A stretch of 64,000 nucleotides of DNA from Truepera radiovictrix DSM 17093 (GCF_000092425.1 NC_014221.1:2423001-2487000); one strand, 5' to 3'; counted from the first letter of the stretch, positions 42,497-54,840 are shown. Translations and numbers: made by a program. Notes: generated from the sequence alone by a model not told the origin.

Positions 42497-44134
42497 ATGC
42501 CGAGCGCTCCACCGCGCGTCGTCGCCGACGCCCCCCGCACGCCCCACACCACCCACGCCCCCTTGGCCGTCTCCATGCAGGGGATCGTCAAGCGCTTTCC
42601 GTTGGTGCTCGCTAATGACCACGTCACCTTCGAGGTGGCGTGGGGTGAGGTGCACGCGCTTATCGGGGAGAACGGGGCGGGTAAGAGCACCTTGATGAAG
42701 ATCCTGGGGGGCGTGCAAGAGCCCGACGAGGGGCAGATCATCGTAGACGGCCAGCGCGTGCGCGTCGCGAGCGCCAAAGACGCCTTCAAGCTGGGGATCG
42801 GGATGGTGCACCAGCACTTTATGCTGATCGAACCCTTAAGCGTCACCGAGAACCTGGTGCTCGGCGCGGAGCCGCACCTCGGGCCGAGCCTGGACCTGCG
42901 TACGGCGCGGCGCAAGACGCGCGAGCTCATCACGCGCTTCGGCTTCGACATCGACCCGGACGCGCGGATCGAGTCGCTACCGGTCGGGTTGCAGCAGCAG
43001 GTCGAGATCCTTAAAACGCTCTACCGCGGGGCGCGCATCCTCATCATGGACGAGCCGACCGCCGTGCTGACGCCGCAGGAGACGCGCGGGCTCTTCGCCT
43101 TTATCCGCGAGTTCGCCGCTGCGGGCAACGCGGTCGTCTTTATCTCGCACAAGCTCGACGAGGTCATGGCGATCTGCGACCGGATGAGCGTGATGCGCGA
43201 CGGCAAGATGATCGGCACCGTGAGGCGTGAGGAGACCGACCAGCGGCGGCTCGCCAACATGATGGTCGGGCGCGAGGTGCTTTTGCGGGTCGACAAGCGC
43301 CCCGCGACGCCCAAAGAGGTGCGGCTCGAGGTGCGAAACGTCACGCTGCGCAACCCCGGCAAGGACAAACCGGTGTTGCAAAACGTCTCGTTTTCGCTGC
43401 GCGCCGGCGAGATCCTGGGCGTCGCGGGGATCGAGGGCAACGGGCAGTCCGAGCTCGTCGAAAGCCTTACGGGGTTGCGCGCGGTCGACGAGGGGCAGAT
43501 TCTCATCAACGGGCGCGACCTCACCCGTGAGGGGGCGCGGCGCGTGCGCGAGGCGGGGGTGTCGCACATCCCCGAAGACCGCAACGAGCGCGGGCTCGTC
43601 GGCCCCTTTAGCGCCGCCATGAATAGCGTGTTGGGCGACGCCTACCGCCCCCCCTTCAGCCGCTTCGGCTTTTTGCAAGAGGGGGCGATTCGCGCCCACG
43701 CCGAAAGGCTGATTCGCGCCTACGACGTGCGCCCGGCGTCGACCGAGGTGAGCGCGCAGAGCTACTCGGGCGGCAACGCGCAAAAGCTCATCGTCGCGCG
43801 CGAGCTCGAGCGGGGTCCACAGATCCTCATCGCCTCGCAGCCGACGCGCGGGGTCGACATCGGCGCCATCGAGTTTATCCACAAGCAGATCGTCGCCGCG
43901 CGCGACCGCGGGCTCGCGGTGCTCCTCGTCTCGGCCGACCTCAGCGAGGTCATGAGCCTTTCAGACCGCATCTTGGTGCTCTTCGAGGGCCAGGTCATGG
44001 GGGAGCTCACGCAGGAGGAGGCGACAGCGGAGCGGCTCGGGCTCATGATGGCGGGCTCCAAAGGCGGCGAGGGGGGCGAACCCGACGCCGTCGCGCGGGG
44101 CTACGAGGGCGCGGCGCGGGAGCTGCACGAGTAG
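42497..44134 (+). CDS. Double ABC-domain ATPase of the nucleoside/simple-sugar importer type (NupO-like)
   Basis: A 545-residue protein with two ABC domains. First: Walker [10 protein letters not shown] (about 53-61), then Walker [15 protein letters not shown] and a degenerate signature before it ([12 protein letters not shown]). Second: Walker A-like [10 protein letters not shown] and signature [18 protein letters not shown], with [11 protein letters not shown] in the Walker B region. This layout and [19 protein letters not shown] match BmpA/NupO-type ATPases of nucleoside and ribose-class importers. A longer in-frame ORF from 41996 is rejected because it crosses the tmRNA; ATG 42497 fits the TACACT box. 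The usual permease and lipoprotein partners are not adjacent in the window. Confidence 0.94.
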   Translation: MPSAPPRVVADAPRTPHTTHAPLAVSMQGIVKRFPLVLANDHVTFEVAWGEVHALIGENGAGKSTLMKILGGVQEPDEGQIIVDGQRVRVASAKDAFKLGIGMVHQHFMLIEPLSVTENLVLGAEPHLGPSLDLRTARRKTRELITRFGFDIDPDARIESLPVGLQQQVEILKTLYRGARILIMDEPTAVLTPQETRGLFAFIREFAAAGNAVVFISHKLDEVMAICDRMSVMRDGKMIGTVRREETDQRRLANMMVGREVLLRVDKRPATPKEVRLEVRNVTLRNPGKDKPVLQNVSFSLRAGEILGVAGIEGNGQSELVESLTGLRAVDEGQILINGRDLTREGARRVREAGVSHIPEDRNERGLVGPFSAAMNSVLGDAYRPPFSRFGFLQEGAIRAHAERLIRAYDVRPASTEVSAQSYSGGNAQKLIVARELERGPQILIASQPTRGVDIGAIEFIHKQIVAARDRGLAVLLVSADLSEVMSLSDRILVLFEGQVMGELTQEEATAERLGLMMAGSKGGEGGEPDAVARGYEGAARELHE

Positions 44135-44147
44135 GGAGCAACGAGAC

Positions 44148-44227
44148 ATGAGTGATGAGCCATGAGCAATGAGTAGGATTTGTCACTCGTTACTCATCAC
44201 TCATGACTCGTGACTCATGGCTCATTG
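44148..44227. repeat. Heptanucleotide inverted array (ATGAGNN / NNCTCAT)
   Basis: A left arm of four ATGAGNN units (44148-44175), a short GGATTTGTC spacer, and a right arm of six or more ACTCATN-type units (44184-44227). The arms are mutually complementary, so the RNA or single strand can fold into a long irregular hairpin. The same structure recurs at 58134-58241. Confidence 0.7.
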
Positions 44228-44283
44228 CTTTCTCCCTCGCCTTTTCGCGACGCTCCCCCCATTCTGGCTTAGGGCCCTGCGGC

Positions 44284-44289
44284 TAGACT
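44284..44289 (+). promoter_or_regulatory. -10 box TAGACT upstream of the GH15 gene
   Basis: TAGACT about 60 nt before the ATG at 44349, which also has GAGGAGA; probably the promoter of the GH15-zwf pair. Confidence 0.4.
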
Positions 44290-44348
44290 CGAGGAACGAG
44301 CGGGCGCGTGTCGCCTGCACCCTCTACCTTCTGACCTCGAGGAGACCC

Positions 44349-46286
44349 ATGAGCCAGACCACCAAGACAGAGCGCGACGCCCCCGCGGACGTCCCCTCGT
44401 ACGTCAAGCACCACCAAGAGCCCTACAGGGAGGGCGTCAAACCCGACTACGCGCCGCTACGCTACCTAGACGGCTACCTGCCGATCGAGGACCACGGCCT
44501 TATCGGCGACCTCGCCACGGCCGCCCTCGTGGGGCGCGACGGCGCGATCACCTGGTTTTGCGCCCCCTTCTTCGACTCCCCCCCCATCTTCGCCGGCATC
44601 TTGGACCACCAGCGGGGTGGCCACTTCACCGTCGCCCCCGAGGGGTTGGAGACGGCGCGGCAGTACTACGTCGAGGACTCGGGCGTGTTGGTCACCGAGA
44701 TGACCTGCCCGGGCGGGGTGGTGCGGCTCACCGACGCGCTGACCTTTCGCGCCGGCGCCGACCTCGCCGAGGGGACGCCGGTCGAGCGCAACGAGCTGCT
44801 GCGCTGCGTCACCGTACTGGAGGGCACCGTCCGGCTCAAGGTGGCGTGCCGACCGCGGGGGGGCGCGAAGGCGGAGAAGCGCAGCGGCGGTCTGCGGGTG
44901 CACCTCAACGACCGCCCCGACGAGCACCTGCACCTGCTCTGCTCGAGGCCGCTCGAAGGGCTGGAGAGCACCTTCGAGCTCGCCGCAGGCGACGAGTTCT
45001 ACCTCCGTCTCACCTGGGGGACCCCGCCGCACCGCTACCAACCGCTCGAGCCGAGCGAGGTGCTAGAGAGCACCGTGGCGTCGTGGCGGCGCTGGCTGGA
45101 GACCTTTTCGTACGAGGGGCTGCAACAAGACCTCGTGCGCCGCTCGGCGATCACCCTCAAGATGCTCGACTACAGCCGCTCGGGGGCGATCGTCGCCGCG
45201 CCCACCTCGTCGCTCCCCGAGACGCTGGGCGGCGAGCGCAACTGGGACTACCGCTACGCCTGGGTGCGCGACGCGGCCTTTTCGGTCTACGCGCTGCGGC
45301 GCGTCGGCTTCCCCCACGAGGCGCGCGGCTTTCTGGGGTGGGTGCTCGACGCCGTCGAACGGCATAACGGCCCCAAGATCCTCTACACCGTCGAGGGCGA
45401 CCTGCCCCCCGAAGAGGTCGAGGACGCGGAGCTCGAGGGCTACCGCAAGTCCCCCCCCGTGCGCTGGTATAACGGCGCCGCCGACCAGATCCAACACGAC
45501 GTCTACGGTGAGATCATCGACTGCGCCTACCTCTGGGCGATGGCCGGCGGCGAGATCGACATGCCGTTGTGGGAGAAGCTGCGCGAACTCATCGAAACGG
45601 CGCGCGAGGCGTGGAAGACGCCCGACCAGGGCATCTGGGAGGTGCGCAGCAGCGGGCGGCACTTTACCTACTCGGTGGCCATGTGCCACGTCGCGCTCGA
45701 CCGCGGCGCGCGCCTGGCGCAGCGCTACGGGCTGCCGGGGGACATCGAGGGGTGGCGCAAGGAGGCCGAGACCATCCGCGAGGCGATCCTTGGGGGCGCC
45801 TGGAACGAGGAGCTCGGCGCGATCACCGAGCACTTAGAGGGCGACGGCGGTCTCGACGCGAGCCTCCTGACGCTCCCCATGCGCCGCGTCGTGCCCGCCG
45901 AGCACCCCAAAATGGTCGCCACCACCGAGGCCGTGGTCAAGACCCTCGGCACCGACGGCGACGCGCACGGGCAGGGCCTCATCTACCGCTACCTCCCCGA
46001 AAAGTCGCCCGACGGCCTCGCGGGCGAGGAGGGTGCCTTCGTCCTCTGCTCGTTCTGGGTGGTCGACAACCTCGCCTACCAGGGGCGTTTGGAGGAGGCC
46101 GAGGCGCTCTACAACGCGCTCTGCGCGCGGGCGAACCACCTGGGGCTGATGTCGGAGCAGATCGACCCGCATACGGGCCTCTTCCTCGGCAACTTCCCGC
46201 AGGCGTTCTCGCACATCGGCATCATGACGAGCGGCGTCAACCTCATGCAGCAAAAGCGCAAACGCGAGGCCGCTCAGGGTGCCTAG
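44349..46286 (+). CDS. Glycoside hydrolase family 15 protein (glucoamylase/trehalase-like)
   Basis: A 645-residue GH15-type enzyme. The N-terminal beta domain begins IEDHGLIGDLATAALVGRDGAITWFCAPFFDS, as in bacterial trehalase-like GH15 proteins, and the (alpha/alpha)6 barrel has YRYAWVRDAAFSVYALRRVGF, GIWEVRSSGRHFTYSVAMCHVALDR (first catalytic-type Glu in WEVR) and GLMSEQIDPHTGLFLGNFPQAFSHIG (second Glu in SEQ). Family members cleave alpha-1,4 glucans or trehalose; which one is not decidable. GAGGAGA precedes the ATG. The stop overlaps the zwf start, so glucose release and the pentose-phosphate entry step are co-expressed. Confidence 0.9.
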   Translation: MSQTTKTERDAPADVPSYVKHHQEPYREGVKPDYAPLRYLDGYLPIEDHGLIGDLATAALVGRDGAITWFCAPFFDSPPIFAGILDHQRGGHFTVAPEGLETARQYYVEDSGVLVTEMTCPGGVVRLTDALTFRAGADLAEGTPVERNELLRCVTVLEGTVRLKVACRPRGGAKAEKRSGGLRVHLNDRPDEHLHLLCSRPLEGLESTFELAAGDEFYLRLTWGTPPHRYQPLEPSEVLESTVASWRRWLETFSYEGLQQDLVRRSAITLKMLDYSRSGAIVAAPTSSLPETLGGERNWDYRYAWVRDAAFSVYALRRVGFPHEARGFLGWVLDAVERHNGPKILYTVEGDLPPEEVEDAELEGYRKSPPVRWYNGAADQIQHDVYGEIIDCAYLWAMAGGEIDMPLWEKLRELIETAREAWKTPDQGIWEVRSSGRHFTYSVAMCHVALDRGARLAQRYGLPGDIEGWRKEAETIREAILGGAWNEELGAITEHLEGDGGLDASLLTLPMRRVVPAEHPKMVATTEAVVKTLGTDGDAHGQGLIYRYLPEKSPDGLAGEEGAFVLCSFWVVDNLAYQGRLEEAEALYNALCARANHLGLMSEQIDPHTGLFLGNFPQAFSHIGIMTSGVNLMQQKRKREAAQGA

Positions 46287-47646
46287 CGGGGCGACGCGCG
46301 TCGCTATTTTGGGAGCGGACGGCGACCTGACGGCGCGGCTCCTGCTGCCGGCGCTCGCCGAACTCGTCGAAGCGGGCCGCTGCGGCCCGCTCGAGATCCT
46401 CGGCGTCGGTTTGGGACCCTACACCACCGAGAGCTTTCGCGAGCGCGCCGCGCCCTGGCTCAAAGAGCGGGCACCGAGCGTCAGCGAGGCGAGCCGCACC
46501 CGGCTTCTGCACGCGCTGCACTACACCCGGGGCGACGTCACCGACGCGGCGGTGCTTGGGGGGGCGCTGGCACCCGAACGGGGTCCGCTGGTCGTCTACT
46601 TGGCGCTCCCCCCGGCGGTGTTCGCGCCGGCCGTTCGCGCCCTCGTCGCGAGCGGCGTCACGGGCGAGAGCCGCGTGGTGGTCGAAAAACCCCACGGCCA
46701 GGACCTCGCCTCCACGCGGGCGCTCAACCGGCTGCTGCACGCACACTTCCCCGAAGCGCACCTCTTTCGCATGGACCACTTTCTGGGCAAACAGACGGTG
46801 CAGAACGTGCTCGGGCTGCGCTTCGCCAACCGCCTCTTCGAACCCCTCTGGAACGCGCAGCACGTGGCGCGCGTCGAGGTGCGCTGGGACGAGACCTTGA
46901 CCTTAGAGGGCCGCGCCAACTACTACGACCGCGCGGGGGCGCTCGTCGACATGCTGCAAAACCACCTTCTGCAGCTTGCGGCGCTCGTCGGGATGGAACC
47001 GCCGCGGACCCTGGGCGAGCGCGACCTGCGCGACAAAAAGCTCGAGTTCTTGCGCGCCGTGCGCTCCCTGAGCCCACAGGAGGTGCGCGCCCAGACCGTG
47101 CGCGCCCGCTACGGTGCCGGTCGGGTCGGCGAGCGCGCGGTGCCCAGCTACGAGGACGAGGACGGGGTGAAGCCGGAGCGCGGCACCGAGACCTTCGCCC
47201 AAGTCGCGCTGTGGGTGGACAACTGGCGCTGGGCGGGCGTGCCCTTCGTGCTGCGCTCGGGCAAGGCGCTCGGCAGTGACCGCCACGAGATCGCCGTGCA
47301 CTTTCGCGAGGTCCCCTTCTTGGCCTTCGGACAGCCCGAACACCCCACGTGCAACGTCTTGCGCCTCGGCTTCAACCCCGACCGTTTGGACCTCAGCCTC
47401 AACCTCAACGGCGCGGGCGACCCCTTCGAGCTAGAAGGTGCCGAGTTGGGCTTGACGCTCGCCCCGCAGCGGCCGAGCGCCTACGCGCGGCTTTTGCAAG
47501 ACATCTTGGAGGGCGACCCCGCGCTGTCGATCCGCGCCGACGAGGCCGAGGAGGCGTGGCGCATCGTGACGCCGATTCTAGAGGCGTGGCGCGCGGACGA
47601 GGTGCCGATGCAGGAGTATCCGGCGGGGGGGACGTTCGAGCCGTGA
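46279..47646 (+). CDS. zwf: Glucose-6-phosphate dehydrogenase
   Basis: A 455-residue G6PD, the first, NADPH-forming step of the oxidative pentose-phosphate pathway. The N-terminal fold is VAILGADGDLTARLLLPAL (GADGDL instead of the usual GASGDL), then VVVEKPHGQDLAS, the substrate-binding signature FRMDHFLGKQTVQN (Asp-His), and the C-terminal domain with FVLRSGKALG. Length is near the bacterial norm. GTG 46279 overlaps the GH15 stop by eight bases. The pairing with GH15 suggests use of stored glucan or trehalose for NADPH. Confidence 0.93.
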   Translation: MPSGATRVAILGADGDLTARLLLPALAELVEAGRCGPLEILGVGLGPYTTESFRERAAPWLKERAPSVSEASRTRLLHALHYTRGDVTDAAVLGGALAPERGPLVVYLALPPAVFAPAVRALVASGVTGESRVVVEKPHGQDLASTRALNRLLHAHFPEAHLFRMDHFLGKQTVQNVLGLRFANRLFEPLWNAQHVARVEVRWDETLTLEGRANYYDRAGALVDMLQNHLLQLAALVGMEPPRTLGERDLRDKKLEFLRAVRSLSPQEVRAQTVRARYGAGRVGERAVPSYEDEDGVKPERGTETFAQVALWVDNWRWAGVPFVLRSGKALGSDRHEIAVHFREVPFLAFGQPEHPTCNVLRLGFNPDRLDLSLNLNGAGDPFELEGAELGLTLAPQRPSAYARLLQDILEGDPALSIRADEAEEAWRIVTPILEAWRADEVPMQEYPAGGTFEP

Positions 47647-47697
47647 GGCGGCGTGACCTGCCGGTCAAGGCTAAACGGTAGTGGGGAGGCTTAAGCC

Positions 47698-48192
47698 GTG
47701 CGGATAACTTACCTACCCGACGAAGCGGTAGACGAAGCGCTAGACGCCGAACTCCGGACGCTCCTCACCCGCTGCTTTGGAGGGGCGTTCAGGTCCAAAC
47801 GCTACCACTTCGAGATGCCGCAACACCGCTGGCTCGCCTTCGATGAGGACGCGCTCGCCGCACACGTCGCCGTCCACGACAAGACGTTTGCGTGTGGTGA
47901 GCGCGCAGTTCCCTTTATCGGCGTCGCCGAGGTCTGCGTCGCCCCGCCCTACAGGGGGCGCGGCTTGGTCAAAGCGTTACTTAAGGAGGCCGAAGCGCAC
48001 TTTCGTAAGGGGCCCTTCGCCATCCTCTTGGGCGATCTGAAGGTGTACGGCTCGAGCGGCTACCGCCCGGTTCACAACGTCTACTTCCCCTTTGAAGACG
48101 CCACAAAACCGCAGCCCGGCGTGCTCGTCAAGCCGCTACGCTCCGAAGTGTGGCCCGAGGGGCGCGTCACCATCGAGGGGCCGCTCTTCTGA
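47698..48192 (+). CDS. GNAT-family acetyltransferase
   Basis: A 164-residue GNAT protein. The acetyl-CoA motif is VAEVCVAPPYRGRGLVKALLKEAEAHF (R-x-x-G-x-G/A form RGRGLV), followed by FAILLGDLKVYGSSGYRPV. The start is the GTG with GGGGAGG 7 nt upstream. It lies after zwf with a 50-base gap, so it may be cotranscribed. The acceptor is unknown. Confidence 0.88.
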   Translation: MRITYLPDEAVDEALDAELRTLLTRCFGGAFRSKRYHFEMPQHRWLAFDEDALAAHVAVHDKTFACGERAVPFIGVAEVCVAPPYRGRGLVKALLKEAEAHFRKGPFAILLGDLKVYGSSGYRPVHNVYFPFEDATKPQPGVLVKPLRSEVWPEGRVTIEGPLF

Positions 48193-48204
48193 TAACCGCA
48201 CCCC

Positions 48205-49389
48205 TTACTCTAGAGACGCCAAAAACCGCCTCAGCCGCGCCGCTAGCTGCGGAAACTCGATCAAAAAGGCGTCGTGGCCGTGTGGCGAGCGCACGCGCGC
48301 GTACTCGGCGTTCGGCAGCCCCGCGACCAGCTCGCGCTGCTCGCGCTCGGGGTAGAGCACGTCCGAGTCGATACCCATCACCAAGGCGGGCATGGTGAGG
48401 CGCTTGAGCACGTCCTTGAGGCGGCCGCGGCCCTCGGCGAGGTCGAAGTCGTCCATCGCGCGCGTCAGGTAGAGGTAGGTGTTGGCGTCGAAGCGCCGCA
48501 CCAGCTTGACCCCTTGGTAGGCGAGGTAGGACTCGATCTCGAAGCTCGGGGCGAGCAGCTCGCGCGTCTGCGACACGCGTTCGCGGCCAAACTTGGCCTC
48601 TAGCGACTCCACCGAGCGGTACGAGAGCATGGCCACGGCCCGCGCCAGCCCGAGCCCCGCCTCGGGCTGCGTGCCGACCGGGTAGTCCCCCCCCATCCAC
48701 GCGGGGTCGCTCGTAATGGCGCGCCGGGCGACCTCGTTGAGGCCGATCGCCCACGCCGAGTGCCGCGCGCCGACGGCGATGGCGACAAAGCTGCGCACGC
48801 ACTCGGGGTACGACGCGGCCCACTCGAGCACCTGCATCCCGCCCATGCTCCCGCCGATCACGGCTTTCAGGCTCTCGACCCCCAGGGTGCCCAAAAGCCG
48901 CCGCTGCACCGCGACCATGTCGCGCACGGTGTAGCGCGGGAAAGCGAGGCGGTAGGGCGCGCCCGTAGCGGGGTCGACGCTGCTCGGGCCGGTCGTCCCG
49001 TAGCACCCGCCGAGCACGTTGCTGCAAAGTACGAAGTGCGTGCGCGTGTCGATGGCTTTGCCCGGGCCGATAAGCGGGTCCCACCACCCCGGCACCTCGC
49101 GCTGCCCCGGCGCCGAGGGGTGCACCCCGGCCGCCTGCGCGGAGCCGGTCAGGGCGTGGCAGAGCAAAACGGCGTTGTCGCGCGCGGCGTTCAGCTCGCC
49201 GTAGGTCTCATAGGTGACGCTGACGTGCTCCAAGACGCCGCCGTACTCGAGCCGCAGCGGGTCGTCGGGGGTAGCGACCACGGCGACTTGCGGCTGCACC
49301 ACCCCCACGCTCCCGCTCGGGGCGCTCGCCGAGCGCGCGAGGAGCGCCGCGTGGTCGCCCCAGGTCTCGTGGATCAGGGTGCGCGTCAC
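48205..49389 (-). CDS. metX: Homoserine O-acetyltransferase (MetX)
   Basis: A 394-residue alpha/beta hydrolase that acetylates homoserine for methionine synthesis by direct sulfhydrylation. Visible: YGELNAARDNAVLLCHALTGSAQAAG, the nucleophile elbow VIGGSMGGMQVLEWA (Ser), LLYP-type VLYPEREQRE before the Asp region, and HGHDAFLIEF (His). Bacterial MetX proteins can instead be succinyltransferases; sequence alone does not settle this. It starts with GTG, four bases after the upstream metY-type gene, and is last in the SAM-riboswitch operon. Confidence 0.93.
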   Translation of the reverse strand: MTRTLIHETWGDHAALLARSASAPSGSVGVVQPQVAVVATPDDPLRLEYGGVLEHVSVTYETYGELNAARDNAVLLCHALTGSAQAAGVHPSAPGQREVPGWWDPLIGPGKAIDTRTHFVLCSNVLGGCYGTTGPSSVDPATGAPYRLAFPRYTVRDMVAVQRRLLGTLGVESLKAVIGGSMGGMQVLEWAASYPECVRSFVAIAVGARHSAWAIGLNEVARRAITSDPAWMGGDYPVGTQPEAGLGLARAVAMLSYRSVESLEAKFGRERVSQTRELLAPSFEIESYLAYQGVKLVRRFDANTYLYLTRAMDDFDLAEGRGRLKDVLKRLTMPALVMGIDSDVLYPEREQRELVAGLPNAEYARVRSPHGHDAFLIEFPQLAARLRRFLASLE

Positions 49390-49393
49390 GGCG

Positions 49394-52089
<2,696 letters not shown>

Positions 52090-52270
52090 CTACTCCTCGG
52101 TTGACGTCGGTTGCGCTAGAGCGTCGGGGGGGGTCGCAAGGGTTCAGAGGCCGCCAGACAGCTACGCCCACAGGCGGCGGGCGGCCCCAGCGGGCGGCTC
52201 GCGCCGCCTACGGCATTCGTTGTGAGGTGGGTGTCACGCGTTCGCCTCCAAAGGGGGATGAGGCGGCTAA

Positions 52271-52392
52271 GCCTCTATCTTTCCGGGTCGCGTCATCGTG
52301 GCTGCTACCGGCTGGATGGAGCACCCGCTTAGATGAAAGCTGGTTGCTGCGGCGTCGCCGGGCCAGATCCCTCGGCCGCTCTCGATAAAGGC
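52271..52392 (-). promoter_or_regulatory. SAM-I riboswitch (S box)
   Basis: On the minus strand GCCTTTATC (52392-52384) pairs with GATAGAGGC (52279-52271) as P1. Between them are the S-box elements GAGAG, CGAGGGA-TC-TGGCCC, GCAGCAACC and GGTGCT. P1 can compete with a GAGGC/GCCTC hairpin (52275-52260), so a switch is plausible. I cannot resolve whether it acts on transcription or translation. It lies upstream of metY-metY-metX. Confidence 0.92.
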
Positions 52393-52754
52393 CACTCGAG
52401 GAGTGGTAAAGCGCAGTAAACCACACGCGGCGCGCTCGGCGCAAGGGAGCCCGCGCGCGCGTAAGACGCGCAGCAGCGTACCAGAGGGCGTTTTCGGGGT
52501 CACGCCAGGGGGGCGTTGTACAGCTGCGCCGCCAGCCCCTCGCGCACCGGCGCCGCACCCTTTATCCTGGTTGGCAAGGTGGCGCTCCTAGCGTTGGGGC
52601 GCCGCTGACACCCCCCTGACGCACGCCCCCTACAATAGAGAGTCCGCTTCTGGGTTGGGCGCCGTGCGCTTCGGGATGCTCGAGGAGCCACGTGCGGTGA
52701 CGCCGCCGACGCGCGACCCACCCGCAAGTCTCCCCGTTCCCGAAAGGAGGACCT
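52393..52754. other. Intergenic region between two divergent operons
   Basis: Holds the promoter side of the SAM-riboswitch operon (minus) and that of the sugar importer (plus). No ORF with coding character was seen. Confidence 0.5.
52631..52636 (+). promoter_or_regulatory. -10 box TACAAT for the sugar ABC operon
   Basis: TACAAT with a CTGACA-like -35 about 20 nt upstream, roughly 120 nt before the GTG at 52755; spacing is longer than ideal. Confidence 0.4.
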
Positions 52755-53906
52755 GTGAGCCGCACGCTTTCGCCGCCCGCCGCAGGGCGCGTCCGCTTCA
52801 ACCGGAGCCGCCTGCGCGAGGGGCTCTCCGGCTACGCCTTTATCCTCCCCGCCGTGCTGATCATCGCCGTCTTCGGCCTTTTCCCCATCCTCTACGCCGT
52901 CTACATGAGCGGCCACGCGTGGCGCGTGCGCCGCGGCGCGGTGGTCTGGCTCGGCAACTTCGAGCAGCTCATCGGCAGCTGGCCGGGCTTCGGCCTCCTG
53001 GTGCTCGGCTTGGCGCTCTTCGCCCTCGCGCTGTGGCTGCCCGGGCGGCTGCGCGCGCGGCCGCTCCCGCAGCGGCTTCTCGCCCTCGCCCTCTTCGGCC
53101 TCGCGCTCTTTGGCGTCGGCGCCGGCTGGGGGCTGATGCGCGAGGCGGGCGACGGCCGTTTTCTGCGCTCGGTCGAGGTCACGCTCTACTACGCGCTCGG
53201 CACCATCCCCGCGCAGATCGTTTTGGGGCTCCTTATCGCCTACGTCTTGTTCCAGAACCTCAAGGGCCAGGCGTGGTTCCGGATGATCTTCTTTCTGCCC
53301 TACATCGTCCCCGTGGTGGTCGCCGCGACGGTCTTTTCACGCATCTTTAGCGCCCGCGAGACGAGCTTTGCCAACACCCTCGCGACCGCCCTGGGCCTCC
53401 CCGCACAGCGCTGGCTGCAGGAGCCGACCCCCGTGCTTGAACTCCTCACGGGGCTCTCGGTCGAGGGGTTTTGGGCGGGGCCCAGCTTGGCGCTCGTCGT
53501 CGCCATCGTCTTCGGCATCTGGAACTACACGGGTTTTTGCATCATCTTGTACCTCGCAGGCCTCGGCAACATCCCCAAAGAGCTCTACGAAGCGGCCGAG
53601 ATCGACGGCGCGGACCGCTGGGCGGCGTTTCGCAGCATCACCGTACCGCTACTCTCCAACGTCACCTTCTACCTCTCGGTGATCTCGTTTATCGGCGTGC
53701 TGCAGGTGTTTAACACCATCTACGTGCTGCGCACGCCCCAAGCGCTCGGGTCGATGGACGTCGTCGGCATCGTCATCTTCGACACCTTCTATCTGCGCAA
53801 CCAGTACGGCCTCGCGGCGGCGCAGGCGCTGCTGCTCTTCGGGCTCATCCTCTACGTCACCCTCATCCAGTACCGCATCCTCGGCAGGAGGGTCTACCGT
53901 GGCTAG
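52755..53906 (+). CDS. Sugar ABC transporter permease (MalF-like)
   Basis: A 383-residue CUT1-family sugar permease. The EAA loop that contacts the ATPase reads LYEAAEIDGADRWAAFRSITVPLL near residue 280. It is longer than usual: residues about 78-120 hold an extra pair of hydrophobic stretches (FGLLVLGLALFALALWLPG and LLALALFGLALFGVGAGWGLM) before the normal core, which starts at VEVTLYYALGTIPAQIVLG. AAAGGAGG precedes the GTG. The next gene (MalG-like) overlaps its end. A maltose- or other oligosaccharide substrate is inferred only from family. Confidence 0.93.
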   Translation: MSRTLSPPAAGRVRFNRSRLREGLSGYAFILPAVLIIAVFGLFPILYAVYMSGHAWRVRRGAVVWLGNFEQLIGSWPGFGLLVLGLALFALALWLPGRLRARPLPQRLLALALFGLALFGVGAGWGLMREAGDGRFLRSVEVTLYYALGTIPAQIVLGLLIAYVLFQNLKGQAWFRMIFFLPYIVPVVVAATVFSRIFSARETSFANTLATALGLPAQRWLQEPTPVLELLTGLSVEGFWAGPSLALVVAIVFGIWNYTGFCIILYLAGLGNIPKELYEAAEIDGADRWAAFRSITVPLLSNVTFYLSVISFIGVLQVFNTIYVLRTPQALGSMDVVGIVIFDTFYLRNQYGLAAAQALLLFGLILYVTLIQYRILGRRVYRG

Positions 53907-54840
53907 CACCTTGACGCGCGACACCCGCCCAGACGCCGCGCTACCGGAGACGGCGCCGAGCGCGGCGGTGCCGGACGCGAGGACCTCGGCGCAGCGCCCC
54001 CCCTACCGCTTCCGGCTCTGGCACCTGCCGCTCTACTTTGTCCTCGTCGTCGGCGCCCTCATCGCCGTGCTGCCCTTTTTGTGGATGGTCTCGACCTCGC
54101 TCATGAGCCTCGGCGAGACCATCCAGCGGCAGCTGCTGCCGAGCACCCCGCGCTGGGAGAACTACCTCGAGGCGTGGTCGGGGGCGAACTTCGGCCGCTA
54201 CTTTCTCAACACCGTGGTGATCACCGGCGTCACCGTCACGGGCGTGCTCGTCACCTCGGTTTTGGCCGCCTACGCCTTTGCCCGCATCGACTTCTGGGGC
54301 CGCGACGTGATCTTTACCGTGCTGCTAGCGACCATGATGGTCCCCGACGTGGTGACTTTGATCCCCAACTTTTTAACCATCCGCGGCGACATCTTTCCGC
54401 TCCCCGGCGGCACCTGGATCAACCGCCTGCCCGCCCTGACGGTCCCCTTTATGGCGCAGGCGTTTATGATCTTTTTGCTGCGGCAGTTTTTCATGAAGAT
54501 CCCCTGGGACCTCTGGGACGCGGCGCGCTTAGACGGCGCGGGGCACCTGCGCTTTCTGCTCTGGGTGGTCGTCCCTATGAGCACCGCGCCCTTACTCACC
54601 GTGACGCTGCTCTCAGTGATGGCCTCGTGGAACTCGTTTCTGTGGCCGCTCGTGGTCACCTCCGACGACAGCTGGCGCCCCATCATGGTCGGGTTGCAGC
54701 GCTTTAACACCGAAGGCGGGCAGCAGACGCACCTGGTGATGGCGGCCGCGCTGATCGCCATGCTGCCCATTCTGATCCTCTACTTTCTCGTGCAAAAGCG
54801 CTTTACCGACGCCTTCGCCTCGTCGGGCCTCAAAGGCTAG
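53899..54840 (+). CDS. Sugar ABC transporter permease (MalG-like)
   Basis: A 313-residue CUT1-family permease, partner of the preceding MalF-like protein. The EAA motif is LWDAARLDGAGHLRFLLWVVVPM near residue 210. The polar first 35 residues are variable. GTG 53899 overlaps the upstream stop by eight bases. A binding-protein gene follows; the operon has no ATPase, which is common where one MsmK/MalK-type ATPase serves several importers. Confidence 0.95.
   Translation: MASTLTRDTRPDAALPETAPSAAVPDARTSAQRPPYRFRLWHLPLYFVLVVGALIAVLPFLWMVSTSLMSLGETIQRQLLPSTPRWENYLEAWSGANFGRYFLNTVVITGVTVTGVLVTSVLAAYAFARIDFWGRDVIFTVLLATMMVPDVVTLIPNFLTIRGDIFPLPGGTWINRLPALTVPFMAQAFMIFLLRQFFMKIPWDLWDAARLDGAGHLRFLLWVVVPMSTAPLLTVTLLSVMASWNSFLWPLVVTSDDSWRPIMVGLQRFNTEGGQQTHLVMAAALIAMLPILILYFLVQKRFTDAFASSGLKG

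Noticed and set aside
44148-44227. CRISPR-like repeat array
   Set aside because: Units are 7 bases without spacers of regular size and the arms are inverted; no cas genes are in the window.
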